From assembly GCF_003431325.1 (NCBI RefSeq), contig NZ_CP010515.1:1240001-1304000 (forward strand): a DNA stretch of 64,000 nt, written 5' to 3'. The stretch's first letter is position 1; each line of letters opens with the position of its first letter. The notes under the pieces were generated by a model. That model ran no database searches, was not told the DNA's origin, and worked only from the letters and a program-made list of their open reading frames with translations. The translations under genes and the position numbers were made by a program. Below, piece after piece: positions 17,203-25,862 of this stretch. This DNA comes from Acidilobus sp. 7A. Lineage in GTDB: Archaea; Thermoproteota; Thermoprotei_A; Sulfolobales; Acidilobaceae.

Positions 17203-18579
17203 TCACCAGGGCTTCTCGCCAAAGGTCCTCATCAACAGCCTCGCCGCCACTACCAGCGGGTCCCAGACCGGGGAGAGAAGCGGCTGGTAGCCGTAGTCGG
17301 CTGCGAAGAGGTCCCAGACCGTGCCCTGTCTCGTGAGCAGGGAGGCCACAACGTTTATTCTCCAGAAGGCTGTCTCGTCGAAGCCAACCGACTGGGCTCC
17401 AAGGAGCCTGCCGGTCTTCTCGTCCGCCACTACCTTAAGTGTCAGCTTGCTCCCACCCGGTATGTAGTGCGCCTTGGTGCCGGCCTCCAGCGAGACCTCG
17501 ACTGGCTTGAAACCTGCGCTCGCTGCCTCAGAGGCGCTCAGGCCAGTCCTAGCTGCTACTGTGTCAAAAACTTTGAAGGCTGAGGTGCCGACGCTTCCAG
17601 GGAACACGGACTCTACTCCTCCCAGGTTGCTTCCAGCTACGTGGCCCATCTTGTTGGCTATCTGCGCGAACGGCCTCCAGACAAGCTGGCCCGTCACCAG
17701 GTCCTTATGCTCGGTAACGTCACCAACAGCATAAACGTCAGGGTTACTTGTGAGGGTCCTCTCATCAACTACAACACCTCCGCTTCTCCCAAGCCCGAGC
17801 CTGAGCTGAAGCGCTAGGTCGTTGTTCGGCTCTATCCCAACGCCAACTACAAACATGTCGGCCTGGTACGTGCCCTTGCTAGTGATCACCTCGGTCGCTA
17901 GTCCATCCTTTATATTAAACTTCTCAACGGCTGCGCCCGTGACCACTTCTACGCCCTTCGACCTTATTGAGTTCTCTAAAATGCTCGCAAGTTCTGGGTC
18001 AAGAACTCTTGGGGCGACCTGGTTAAGGGCCTCTACTACGGTTACCTTAAGGCCAAGCTTCGTAAGGTTGTCAGCCATCTCTAGGCCCACGTAACCTGCA
18101 CCCACGACCACTGCCCTCCTTCCTGGGCCCAGGGACGTCGCGTAGTCCCTTATCTGCTGGCCTGACTCCATGTGAACTATGTAAAAGACGTTCCTGGCCT
18201 CCTTTATCTCAGGCCAGAGCTTAGGCGCCTTCGACCTGGCCCCGGTTGCGAGGACCAGCTTGTCCCATTCAATAGTCTCACGGGAGCCTGTCTTATTATC
18301 TACGTAGGTCAGCCTCTTTAAGTCACGATCCACTTCAACTACTGTCTTGCCCAGCCGTAGGTCTATCCCCCTCTTGGTGAACTCTGAGGGCGGATAGTAA
18401 AGGAGGTCGTCAAGCTCCTTGACCTCACCTCCCACTAGGTAGGGCAGTCCACAGAACGCAAAGCTAACCCATCTGCTAGAATCTATGACTATAACCTCAT
18501 TTGAAGGCTTGAGCCTCTTAGCCCTTGAGGCCGCCGCCATCCCAGCGGCCCCTGAACCTACTATAACTATCCTCGTCAT
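17203..18579 (-). CDS. CoA-disulfide reductase / NADH oxidase-like flavoprotein
   Basis: 458 aa FAD/NAD(P)H pyridine nucleotide-disulfide oxidoreductase. FAD motif VGSGAAGMAAA (7-17); single redox Cys in SFAFCGLPY (near 43) typical of CoA-disulfide/polysulfide reductases and H2O-forming NADH oxidases; NAD motif VVVGAGYVGLEMA near 155-167; second FAD motif NPDVYAVGDV near 280; C-terminal dimerisation domain. Likely substrates are CoA disulfide, persulfide or O2. Which one cannot be told from sequence. Confidence 0.9.
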   Translation of the reverse strand: MTRIVIVGSGAAGMAAASRAKRLKPSNEVIVIDSSRWVSFAFCGLPYLVGGEVKELDDLLYYPPSEFTKRGIDLRLGKTVVEVDRDLKRLTYVDNKTGSRETIEWDKLVLATGARSKAPKLWPEIKEARNVFYIVHMESGQQIRDYATSLGPGRRAVVVGAGYVGLEMADNLTKLGLKVTVVEALNQVAPRVLDPELASILENSIRSKGVEVVTGAAVEKFNIKDGLATEVITSKGTYQADMFVVGVGIEPNNDLALQLRLGLGRSGGVVVDERTLTSNPDVYAVGDVTEHKDLVTGQLVWRPFAQIANKMGHVAGSNLGGVESVFPGSVGTSAFKVFDTVAARTGLSASEAASAGFKPVEVSLEAGTKAHYIPGGSKLTLKVVADEKTGRLLGAQSVGFDETAFWRINVVASLLTRQGTVWDLFAADYGYQPLLSPVWDPLVVAARLLMRTFGEKPW

Positions 18580-18712
18580 CGACCTTGCCCGCTGGAGTCC
18601 AGCAGGTGGAGTTTTAAAAAGTGCAGCATAAACCCATTCGTCAGCAATAGCTGCTCACATTAAATTATCCGGGCCGTGGAACGCAAGGAGGGCAAGGCTC
18701 CTAGGTTGGCTG

Positions 18713-19057
18713 CTAGCCTTGGGAGAGCAAGACCCCTCCCCCAGTGGACTTTCCAATGCCAAGTATAAGCCCTGACACCGTGACGAGGTCGTTCGGCTCC
18801 CCCTCAGCTGTAACAACTATCATGTTGCGCGGCCTCACAAAGTTGGTCACGGTGTCCGAGAGGGACGCCATAACCTTAATGAAAGTGCTCTTGCAGGAGG
18901 CGACTATCCACGATGGTCCAACTGTCATGTTACACCCGGCCCTCTGAAGGCCCTCCCTGATTGCATCCAGCCCCTTGACCAGGAGGTCAGGCTCCTCGTA
19001 AACTATGTTAAATGTCACCGCTGAGGAGTCCAAGGCCCACCCACCTAAGGTCTCCAC
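18713..19057 (-). CDS. Small hypothetical protein
   Basis: 114 aa with no recognised domain. Alternating beta/alpha pattern (NIVYEEPDLLVKGLDAIREGLQRAG) with two cysteines (AGCNM, ASCKS) and a glycine-rich end (GIGKSTGGGVLLSQG). Base composition is like the neighbours. It lies between the flavoprotein and dtdA, transcribed away from dtdA. Function unknown. Confidence 0.55.
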   Translation of the reverse strand: METLGGWALDSSAVTFNIVYEEPDLLVKGLDAIREGLQRAGCNMTVGPSWIVASCKSTFIKVMASLSDTVTNFVRPRNMIVVTAEGEPNDLVTVSGLILGIGKSTGGGVLLSQG

Positions 19058-19135
19058 TGTTGGTAGACCAGAGCGGGAGAAAACCTTATTTCCAACCGCG
19101 TGAGCTGAAGGCTAAGTGCTCGCAAGGCGCCCGGG

Positions 19136-19960
19136 ATGCTGTCCATAGTGTTCTCAGTAAAGGACCCCGTGGGTGTCAACGCCTCTAAAATACTAGTTAA
19201 GAACCTAGATGCCAAGCCCAGCAGCTGCCCAATTTCTGTTTTATGCTACAGGTCTGATGAGGTCGTCATAGCTGGCTTTGAGCCTGACCAGACGCTGTTT
19301 GAGTTCCTCGACGTCACCCCGGAGCCGAGGGCTGACGCAGTGATAGTCCTCTCAAGGCACGAGTCGCAGAGAGGCGTGAGGTCTCTAACCGTTCACTTCA
19401 CGGGCAACCCGACTAGCGAGGCCCCGTTTGGCGGCAGACCAGGCGAGCTCGCCTTTGCCCCGGCGCCGCTGGCTAAGGCGCTGCTTCAAAGCTACCGCAG
19501 GCGCGCCGCTGAGCTAGGCCTGCTTGAGCGGTACTCCATTTCCCTCGAGGCTACGCACCATGGGCCCACGGGGAACATGAAGCCTCTGGTATTCATTGAA
19601 ATAGGAAGCACCGAGAATGAGTGGGGCGACAGGGAGGCCCTTGAAGCTATGGCAGGTGCTGTCTTCGACGTCCTAACCTCAGGCGCCGTGCCCAGATGCT
19701 CGCCAACAATAGGGCTTGGGTCTACCCACTACCCAGAGAAGTTCACCGAGCTGGAGCTGGGTGAGGGCTGCATGGGTCACATGTTCTCCAAGCACGTACT
19801 TGGCAAGCTAGCTCCAGGCGCCCTTAGGCAGGCAGTTGAGAAGTCCCTGCCCAACGGGGCCTCTGAGGCACTTATAGAGAAGAAGGGCGCAAGCTCCTCC
19901 CTCAGGCACGCCCTAATAGATGAGCTTACCAGGATGGGCGTCAATGTAAGGTCAGTTTGA
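19136..19960 (+). CDS. dtdA: D-aminoacyl-tRNA deacylase DtdA (DTD2)
   Basis: 274 aa. Hydrolyses D-amino acids from mischarged tRNA; archaeal/plant type unrelated to bacterial Dtd. Signatures are VLSRHESQRGVRSLTVHFTGN, ATHHGPTGNMKPLVFIEIGSTENEW and GLGSTHYPEKFTE. ATG start. The stop lies 3 nt from the 3' end of the convergent tRNA-Gln gene. Confidence 0.93.
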   Translation: MLSIVFSVKDPVGVNASKILVKNLDAKPSSCPISVLCYRSDEVVIAGFEPDQTLFEFLDVTPEPRADAVIVLSRHESQRGVRSLTVHFTGNPTSEAPFGGRPGELAFAPAPLAKALLQSYRRRAAELGLLERYSISLEATHHGPTGNMKPLVFIEIGSTENEWGDREALEAMAGAVFDVLTSGAVPRCSPTIGLGSTHYPEKFTELELGEGCMGHMFSKHVLGKLAPGALRQAVEKSLPNGASEALIEKKGASSSLRHALIDELTRMGVNVRSV

Positions 19961-19963
19961 GTG

Positions 19964-20056
19964 TGGTAGCCGGGCGGGGATTCGAACCCCGGTCACGGGG
20001 GCTCCTCCGCTGAGGCGTCCAAGGCCCCGCATCCTGGGCCGCTAGACGACCCGGCT
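19964..20056 (-). tRNA. tRNA-Gln (TTG) with a 17-nt intron
   Basis: Minus-strand cloverleaf: acceptor AGCCGGG/CCCGGCT, discriminator A, CCA encoded, T arm CGGGG-TTCGAAT-CCCCG, variable TGAC. The anticodon stem CGGGG/CCCCG encloses 24 nt instead of 7. A bulge-helix-bulge is visible: CCTT pairs with GAGG between 3-nt bulges GGA and AGC, capped by CGC-CTCA-GCG. Cleavage after the second bulge base removes ACGCCTCAGCGGAGGAG (20002-20018) at position 37/38, leaving loop CCTTGGC with anticodon TTG. Position 33 is C, not the near-universal U. A1 start and TGAC variable loop match archaeal tRNA-Gln. Confidence 0.85.
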
Positions 20057-20145
20057 GCGTCACCCGGCCAGTAATAAAGTTAATATCGCCTCACCTTAAA
20101 AAAGGCGCTAGAGAGTGTTTCAAAGAGAATTGGGCTGGGTGGGCA

Positions 20146-22164
20146 TCACTCGCCCTTGAATTTGGGCTTCCTCTTCTCCAGGAAGGCTGAGACCCCCTCT
20201 ATTACGTCCTGAGTGCTGAACAGCAGGCCAAAGAGCTCTGACTCAAGGGCAAGGCCAGCCCATATGTTGGACTCGAGCCCCATCTCAACCGCCAGCTTCG
20301 CCGCAAGGAGCGCGAGAGGCGGCTTCTCGGCCAGCTTTAGAGCCAGGGCCCTGGCCTCCTGCTCCAGCCTCTCGGGCGGGACGACGCTGTCAACTAAGCC
20401 CATTTCCTTAGCGTCCTTAGCCGATACCATGTCACCTGTGAATATAATCAGCTTTGCCGCGCTCCTTCCAACTATCCTTGGAAGCCTCTGGGTGCCGCCA
20501 GCTCCAGGTATGAAGCCGAGGTTTATCTCTGGCTGGCCCAACATGGCCGTCTCTGACGCTATCCTTATGTCGCCACTCATGGCTAGTTCAAGGCCTCCTC
20601 CCAGGGTGTAGCCATTTAATGCCACGATTATCGGCTTAGTGTAGTACTGCATCTTCAGCGTGAGCTCCTGGAACTTCCTTGAGAATATCGCGGCCTTCAT
20701 CGGCGTAATGCCGGTGAAGCTGGTCACGTCAGCTCCCGCGCTGAACGCCCTGCCAGAGCCGGTCAGTATAACAACCCTTATGTCGGGGTTCTCCTCTATT
20801 TCGTCAAGTGTTTGGGAGAGCTCGTTTATCATGTCTACGTTTATAGTGTTCAGCTTGCTGGGCCTGTTAAGTATGATCCACGCTATGGGCTTCTCATACC
20901 TTATAACTATGGTGCTCTTGGCAACCTCCTCATAGCGGCCGTACTCGTAGAAGCCCTTGCCCGACTTAACGCCCAACGCGCCCTGAGATATCATCTGAGT
21001 GAGCAGGGGCACAGGCTCGTACTCAGGCCCTATGTCCTGCTTGAGCTGGTTCAGCGCGGCTACTATTGCGTCTATGCCGTACTGGTCTGCGAGCTCAAAG
21101 ACGCCCTTAGGCCACCCTAGTCCAAGCTTCACGGCCTTATCTATGTCATCCCTTGAGGCTATGTTATTGCCAAGCAGCCACGCCGCCTCGTTAACCGCTC
21201 CTGCGATGAGTAGCACGGGATCTACCTTGCCAGCCAGGTCCTTCGGTATCTGGGGCCTCACGTAAGCCCCAGGCTTCGGGTACTCGTAGAAGCCCTTGCC
21301 AGTCTTCATGCCCAGGCTGTTGGCCTTGTACATCTGCTCAAAGAGTGGACATGGGGTCTGCTTGAAGCCCCTCTGGGCCATCGCGACGGCTATCAGGTAG
21401 AACACGTCTATGCCGCTGTAGTCGGCGAGCTCAAAGGCTCCCATTGGGAAGTTCAGCGAGTACCTAACTGTGGAGTCGACCTCTAGGACTGAGAACCTGC
21501 CCTTAGCCACAAGCCAGCAGGCGGTGTTAAGGAATCTCGCCAGGACCCTGTTAACTATGAAGCCTGGCACGTCCTTATTTACCACGACTGGCTGCTTGCC
21601 CAACCTCTTGGATATCTCAACTACGCTCTGAACCACGTCGTCTGAGGTCTTCTCCCCTCTTATGACCTCCACTAGCGGCATTAGTGGCGGCGGGTTGAAG
21701 AAGTGCATGCCTATAACGAGCTCCGGCGCTGACGTGGCCGAGGCTATCTCAGTTATTGGAAGGCTACTTGTGTTCGTGGCCATTATTATTCTGCCCTTGC
21801 GGTGCTGATCAATGAACTTGAACAGGGCCTGCTTCACATCGATTCTCTCCGTGGCCGCCTCCACCATCATGTCTACCTGTGAGGCCGCTGCTGCCAGCTC
21901 GTTGCTGAAAGTGCCGTCAGGGTTAATGCTCACTATGGGAGTTATCCTAGACATTATGGCGTCGACGCTTTCCTTCAGCTGCCCCTTCTCGGCCAGCTTT
22001 GAGAGGCTCCACTTTATCTTCTCCATAGCCGAATCCAGTATCTGCTTGTTGATGTCTGCAATGAACGCCTTGTAGCCAGCTACTGCAAACAGCTCTGCGA
22101 TGCCGTGTCCCATAGTACCGGCTCCTACGACTAGTACCTGTTTTACGTCGTCTGCTGAGACCAT
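20146..22164 (-). CDS. Bifunctional 3-hydroxyacyl-CoA dehydrogenase / enoyl-CoA hydratase
   Basis: 672 aa fusion. Residues 1-about 400 are hydroxyacyl-CoA dehydrogenase (NAD motif VLVVGAGTMGHGIAE, then FFNPPPLMPLVEVI), with two copies of the C-terminal HCDH domain. From about 415 is a crotonase domain with oxyanion segments FSAGADVTSF and GGGLELAMSGD and both catalytic Glu (GGGLE, GQPEINLG). Domain order (dehydrogenase first) is the archaeal arrangement known from crotonyl-CoA hydratase/3-hydroxybutyryl-CoA dehydrogenase. Role is beta-oxidation or C4 acyl-CoA conversion, consistent with acyl-CoA dehydrogenase and thiolase genes nearby. Confidence 0.94.
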   Translation of the reverse strand: MVSADDVKQVLVVGAGTMGHGIAELFAVAGYKAFIADINKQILDSAMEKIKWSLSKLAEKGQLKESVDAIMSRITPIVSINPDGTFSNELAAAASQVDMMVEAATERIDVKQALFKFIDQHRKGRIIMATNTSSLPITEIASATSAPELVIGMHFFNPPPLMPLVEVIRGEKTSDDVVQSVVEISKRLGKQPVVVNKDVPGFIVNRVLARFLNTACWLVAKGRFSVLEVDSTVRYSLNFPMGAFELADYSGIDVFYLIAVAMAQRGFKQTPCPLFEQMYKANSLGMKTGKGFYEYPKPGAYVRPQIPKDLAGKVDPVLLIAGAVNEAAWLLGNNIASRDDIDKAVKLGLGWPKGVFELADQYGIDAIVAALNQLKQDIGPEYEPVPLLTQMISQGALGVKSGKGFYEYGRYEEVAKSTIVIRYEKPIAWIILNRPSKLNTINVDMINELSQTLDEIEENPDIRVVILTGSGRAFSAGADVTSFTGITPMKAAIFSRKFQELTLKMQYYTKPIIVALNGYTLGGGLELAMSGDIRIASETAMLGQPEINLGFIPGAGGTQRLPRIVGRSAAKLIIFTGDMVSAKDAKEMGLVDSVVPPERLEQEARALALKLAEKPPLALLAAKLAVEMGLESNIWAGLALESELFGLLFSTQDVIEGVSAFLEKRKPKFKGE

Positions 22165-22247
22165 ATTTAGCCCCTGCCGTAGGCTGTCCTGCCACTTATT
22201 AATGGGTTGAATTTACCAGCACATATAACAAAAAGGTTATAAGTTTG

Positions 22248-22256
22248 CTTAAATCC
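22248..22256 (+). promoter_or_regulatory. Promoter of the small protein at 22276
   Basis: GCTTAAATC centred about 25 nt upstream of ATG 22276 indicates a leaderless transcript and favours that ATG over GTG 22267. Confidence 0.45.
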
Positions 22257-22275
22257 GAGACCCCGGGTGGGCTAC

Positions 22276-22542
22276 ATGAGCGAGTACGTGTCCCAGGTCA
22301 AAGAGCTGCTCTTGAAGGACGCCAGCAAGTACAACATAAAGATAGAGAATAAGGGCAAGAACACCATCTCAATATCTCGTGGCGGCTCGGAGCTCATGAG
22401 CATACGTGACGCTGACGACAACGTAGAGCTTACCTTCAAAGGTCAGAAGTACACATATGACAAGTGGTACACAAAGCCGCAGCACCTGGTTCAGGTGATA
22501 ATAAACGTCCTCAACGTCAACCAGCAACAGGAAAACAAATAA
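22276..22542 (+). CDS. Small basic hypothetical protein
   Basis: About 88 aa from ATG 22276 (GTG 22267 would add three residues). Lys-rich with a short alpha/beta pattern: SEYVSQVKELLLKDASKYN, then beta-like NTISISRGG and VELTFKGQKYTYDKW, and a Gln-rich tail. No family recognised. It is convergent with cren7 and has a clear promoter, so expression is likely. Confidence 0.7.
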   Translation: MSEYVSQVKELLLKDASKYNIKIENKGKNTISISRGGSELMSIRDADDNVELTFKGQKYTYDKWYTKPQHLVQVIINVLNVNQQQENK

Positions 22543-22582
22543 AATAAATAAAAATAGTTAATATTTGATCCCTTGTTTATGT

Positions 22583-22768
22583 TTACTTGGCCGGGTAGTC
22601 GTCAGGAACCTTGGCCCTGAAGAACTTGCCTGTCTCAGGGCTCTTGAAGAGGCCTATCTTGACGCCCTTCCTTGTCTTAGGCGCCAGAGTCCAGACCTTT
22701 ATGGGTGCCAGCTCTACGTCCTTCCCAGTGGTTGGGTCCTTTACCCTCACAGCCGGGAGCTTGGACAT
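22583..22768 (-). CDS. creN7: Chromatin protein Cren7
   Basis: 61 aa, the usual length. SH3-like DNA-binding chromatin protein conserved in Crenarchaeota. The characteristic [27 protein letters not shown] and PDDYP segments are present, with many surface lysines. ATG 22768 is preceded by a strong GAGGTGG ribosome binding site, unlike most genes here, fitting high expression from a leadered transcript. Confidence 0.95.
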   Translation of the reverse strand: MSKLPAVRVKDPTTGKDVELAPIKVWTLAPKTRKGVKIGLFKSPETGKFFRAKVPDDYPAK

Positions 22769-22986
22769 ACCATTTCCACCTCTCTATGTCTCGAGTTGTT
22801 ATTTTCAAGCTAAGTTATTAAGCATTATTGGAGTAACTTAGAATAAATGAAGGAGCTATGCTAAAGATCTTTAAAAGTATTATTAAAGGTTTCCTTTAAT
22901 ATAGGTGGGACTACTTGCTCAGGGTTCCTGCCTCAGTATAGAGGGTCGGCGTGGCAGGTGAAGCAGAGGAAGGAGCCCTTCGTGGC

Positions 22987-23092
<106 letters not shown>

Positions 23093-23190
23093 CAGCCAGG
23101 AGGCTTAGTTCAAGGAGGCTAGCTTAAGAATCTTTATGGAAATGCTCTGTTAGACAGTTGTCTATACAGGCCCTGTCAAGTGTCTATATG

Positions 23191-23200
23191 TTTTTAAATT
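23191..23200 (+). promoter_or_regulatory. Mevalonate operon promoter (TATA box)
   Basis: TTTTTAAATT centred near 23196 predicts transcription from about 23222, at GTG 23221 of the HMG-CoA synthase gene. Confidence 0.55.
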
Positions 23201-23220
23201 CGCCAGAGGCGAGCACCACG

Positions 23221-24285
23221 GTGCGCTTGATGCCAGGACCTAGGGCGGGCATACATGGCTGGGGCGCCTACATCCCAGCGTACAGGCTACCCTTAAGTGA
23301 GATAGCGAAGGTCTGGGGCTGGCACCCCGAGCAGTATAAGGGCCTGGCCGTTGAAGAGAAGTCCGTTGCAGGACCCGATGAGGACTCCACCACTATGGGC
23401 TACGAGGCCGCCAGGAACGCTATAGCGAGAGCTCAGGTAAAGCCCTCAGAAATACAGTCGGTGTTCTTTGGCACTGAGTCCAAGCCTTACGCCGTGAAGC
23501 CCAGCGCCACTGTAATAGCGCAGGCGCTCGGCATAACGCCTTACACCATGGCAAGCGACCTGGAGTTTGCCTGCAGGGCCGCGAGCGAGGGCATGAGGGC
23601 CCTGAGCGGCATGGCTGCGTCAGGACTCATAAAGTATGGTCTGGTTATAGGCAGTGACACTGCTCAGGCAAACCCGGGTGACGTGCTCGAGTTCACTGCT
23701 TCCAGCGGCGCTGCCGCCTTCGTGATAGGACCTGAGAAGGGCGCTGCCGCCATAATAGAGGACTCGGTGACCTTTGTGACCGACACGCCTGACTTCTGGA
23801 GGAGGGCTCAGGAGCCGTACCCACTTCACGGGGAAGGCTTCACTGGCGAACCAGCGTACTTCTACCACATAGAGGGCGCCGTTAAGGCGCTGTTCGAGCG
23901 CACAGGGCTTAAGCCGAGCGACTTCAAGTACGCCGTGTTCCACCAGCCGAACGGCAAGTTCCCCGTCAAGGTAGGTCAGGACCTGGGGTTCACGATGGAC
24001 CAGGTAAAGGACGGGCTGGTGACGCCCATGATAGGCAACACGTACAACGCCAGCGCACTAATGGGGCTGGCCAGGGTCCTCGAAAGGGCCAGACCTGGTG
24101 ACAGGATACTTGTGGCTCCATTTGGCAGCGGCGCTGGCAGCGATGCATACTCAATAGTAGTCACGGACGCTATAGAGTCTAAGAAGACCCTAGCCCCAAC
24201 GGTTGACCAGTACCTTGCGCGCAAGGTTGTTGTGGATTACAGCTTCTACTCCAAGAGTAGGGGAATTATTTTGACGATTAAGTGA
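23221..24285 (+). CDS. Hydroxymethylglutaryl-CoA synthase
   Basis: About 354 aa archaeal HMG-CoA synthase, second step of the mevalonate pathway. Motifs: GIHGWGAYIPAYRLP, the Glu-containing VEEKSVAGPDEDSTTMG, catalytic Cys in DLEFACRAASEGMRAL, and His in AVFHQPNGKFP. The open frame extends to TTG 23158, but the TATA box places the transcript start at 23222, so GTG 23221 or ATG 23230 is the start. It is followed 10 nt later by the thiolase gene. Confidence 0.94.
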   Translation: MRLMPGPRAGIHGWGAYIPAYRLPLSEIAKVWGWHPEQYKGLAVEEKSVAGPDEDSTTMGYEAARNAIARAQVKPSEIQSVFFGTESKPYAVKPSATVIAQALGITPYTMASDLEFACRAASEGMRALSGMAASGLIKYGLVIGSDTAQANPGDVLEFTASSGAAAFVIGPEKGAAAIIEDSVTFVTDTPDFWRRAQEPYPLHGEGFTGEPAYFYHIEGAVKALFERTGLKPSDFKYAVFHQPNGKFPVKVGQDLGFTMDQVKDGLVTPMIGNTYNASALMGLARVLERARPGDRILVAPFGSGAGSDAYSIVVTDAIESKKTLAPTVDQYLARKVVVDYSFYSKSRGIILTIK

Positions 24286-24295
24286 GGTGAGTGCT

Positions 24296-25441
24296 ATGAC
24301 ATCATTCATAGAGGGCGTTGGAATGGTTAAGGTTGAGAGGCACTACGAGAAGGGGCTTTTTGACCTGGCCGCAGAGGCCGCATTCAGCGCCATTGACCAG
24401 GCTGGGGGCGCCTCAGGCATAGACTATATAATAGCATCAAACGCGCTTGGCGAGGTCCAGGACGAGCAACTTGACCTGGGCGGCTACCTGGCCTCTGAAC
24501 TTGGGCTTAGGGGGGTCAGGTCGCTCAGGGTTGAGGCTGGCGAGGCCTCAGGCCTAGCGGCCCTAGCCATAGCTAACTCCCTCATAGAGTCCAATATGGC
24601 CGACAGAGTGCTGGTGGTCGGCGTTGAAAAGGTAACGGAGTTCCAGAGCGCTAAGGTCTACAGGCATCTTCAGATGCTTTTTAACTCAAACAGCAGGTCG
24701 TTCTACAACGCTGGCTTCGCCGCTGACGCGGGCCTCCTGACAAGGGTTTACCTTGACACATATGACGTTGATCGCGAGTTGCTGTCCTACTGGCCTGCCC
24801 TCATGCACAGCAACGCTAAGGAGAACCCCTATGCCATGCTTAACTTTGCCCTGAAGCCTGACAAGGTGTCAAAGTCGCAGGTGATGGCTGACCCCGTGAC
24901 CCTCCTTGACACGTTCCCGCTGGGTGACGGCGCGGCAGCGCTTGTCCTGTCAAGCAAGGACTCCGTCAACAACCCCCTAGCCAAGGTGAGTGCCATAGAA
25001 TCGGCAACTGGCCTTGGATCGATGGAGCTCAGCGATGACCCACTTACAATTGATAGTCTAACTGAGGCCTACAGAAGGCTGCAGAACGTGACCTCATTTG
25101 AAAGCGTTGACGTTATAGAACTTCACGACTCGTTCACCATAATGGGCATTCTGACGCTTGAGACCCTGGGGCTGGCTCCCAAGGGCAAGGCACCGGAGCT
25201 GATAGCTAATGGAGCCTTCTCAATAAATGGTAGGGGACCCGTGGTCAACCCCAGCGGAGGCCTCAAAGCAAGGGGACACCCCATAGGCGCCACAGGAGTG
25301 TATCAGGCCGCCGAGGTGGCGCTCCAGGTCGCAGGCAGGTTCCCAGGTCTCCAGGTCAGAGGCGCCAAGAGAGGCCTCGCCATATCAATGAACGGCCTCG
25401 GATCTAACTCTTATGTTGCGCTTGTGGAGGGGGTGGAGTGA
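24296..25441 (+). CDS. Thiolase-superfamily protein of the mevalonate operon, cysteine-free
   Basis: 381 aa from ATG 24296, preceded by GAGGTGA. Thiolase fold segments ELHDSFTIMGIL and NPSGGLKARGHPIGATG (with the family His) are present. The nucleophile segment that normally reads AxCASG is VEAGEASGL here, and the whole protein has no cysteine. It sits between HMG-CoA synthase and DUF35, the place of acetoacetyl-CoA thiolase in archaeal complexes. It may be a structural/channelling subunit or use unusual chemistry. Ordinary thiolase activity is doubtful. Confidence 0.88.
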   Translation: MTSFIEGVGMVKVERHYEKGLFDLAAEAAFSAIDQAGGASGIDYIIASNALGEVQDEQLDLGGYLASELGLRGVRSLRVEAGEASGLAALAIANSLIESNMADRVLVVGVEKVTEFQSAKVYRHLQMLFNSNSRSFYNAGFAADAGLLTRVYLDTYDVDRELLSYWPALMHSNAKENPYAMLNFALKPDKVSKSQVMADPVTLLDTFPLGDGAAALVLSSKDSVNNPLAKVSAIESATGLGSMELSDDPLTIDSLTEAYRRLQNVTSFESVDVIELHDSFTIMGILTLETLGLAPKGKAPELIANGAFSINGRGPVVNPSGGLKARGHPIGATGVYQAAEVALQVAGRFPGLQVRGAKRGLAISMNGLGSNSYVALVEGVE

Positions 25442-25442
25442 G

Positions 25443-25862
25443 ATGTCAATGGACCTCTCAATTTCGAGGCACTGGAGGCTAAGGAGCCCCCTATACAGGC
25501 TGGAGGGGGCCAGGTGCAAGGCCTGCGGCCGCGTTCACTTCCCTCCTAAGAAGGCCTGCCCATACTGCGGCAGCCGCGAGGTGGAGACCGTCGAGCTGCC
25601 AAAGAGGGGAAGGCTGATATCATATACGATCGTCTACGCGGTCCCGGAGGGCGCCAGAGAGTACTCACCGGTTTACGTCGGCCTCGTAGACCTTGGAGTC
25701 ACGAAGGTTGTCGCTGAGCTGACCGACGTAACTGACACCTCCAAGCTGAAGAGAGGCCTTGAGGTCGAGGCTGTGCTCAGGAGGACCAGGGTTGACGGGG
25801 AGGCAGGCCTCATATACTATGCTCTGAAGTTCAGACCATCCATGGGTGTGCCTGATGTCTAA
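25443..25862 (+). CDS. DUF35 OB-fold, zinc-ribbon acyl-CoA-binding protein
   Basis: About 139 aa. N-terminal rubredoxin-like zinc ribbon CKACGRVHFPPKKACPYCG, then an OB fold (GRLISYTIVYAVPEGA, YVGLVDLG). Proteins of this family bridge thiolase and HMG-CoA synthase in archaea and channel acetoacetyl-CoA. ATG 25443 follows the thiolase stop directly and the end overlaps hmgA by a few bases, giving tight coupling. Confidence 0.93.
   Translation: MSMDLSISRHWRLRSPLYRLEGARCKACGRVHFPPKKACPYCGSREVETVELPKRGRLISYTIVYAVPEGAREYSPVYVGLVDLGVTKVVAELTDVTDTSKLKRGLEVEAVLRRTRVDGEAGLIYYALKFRPSMGVPDV

Noticed and set aside
19991-20030. tRNA-Pro (TGG) reading of the tRNA-Gln locus
   Set aside because: Requires a shifted anticodon stem and a 14-nt intron without a bulge-helix-bulge; acceptor A1:U72 and the variable loop fit Gln.
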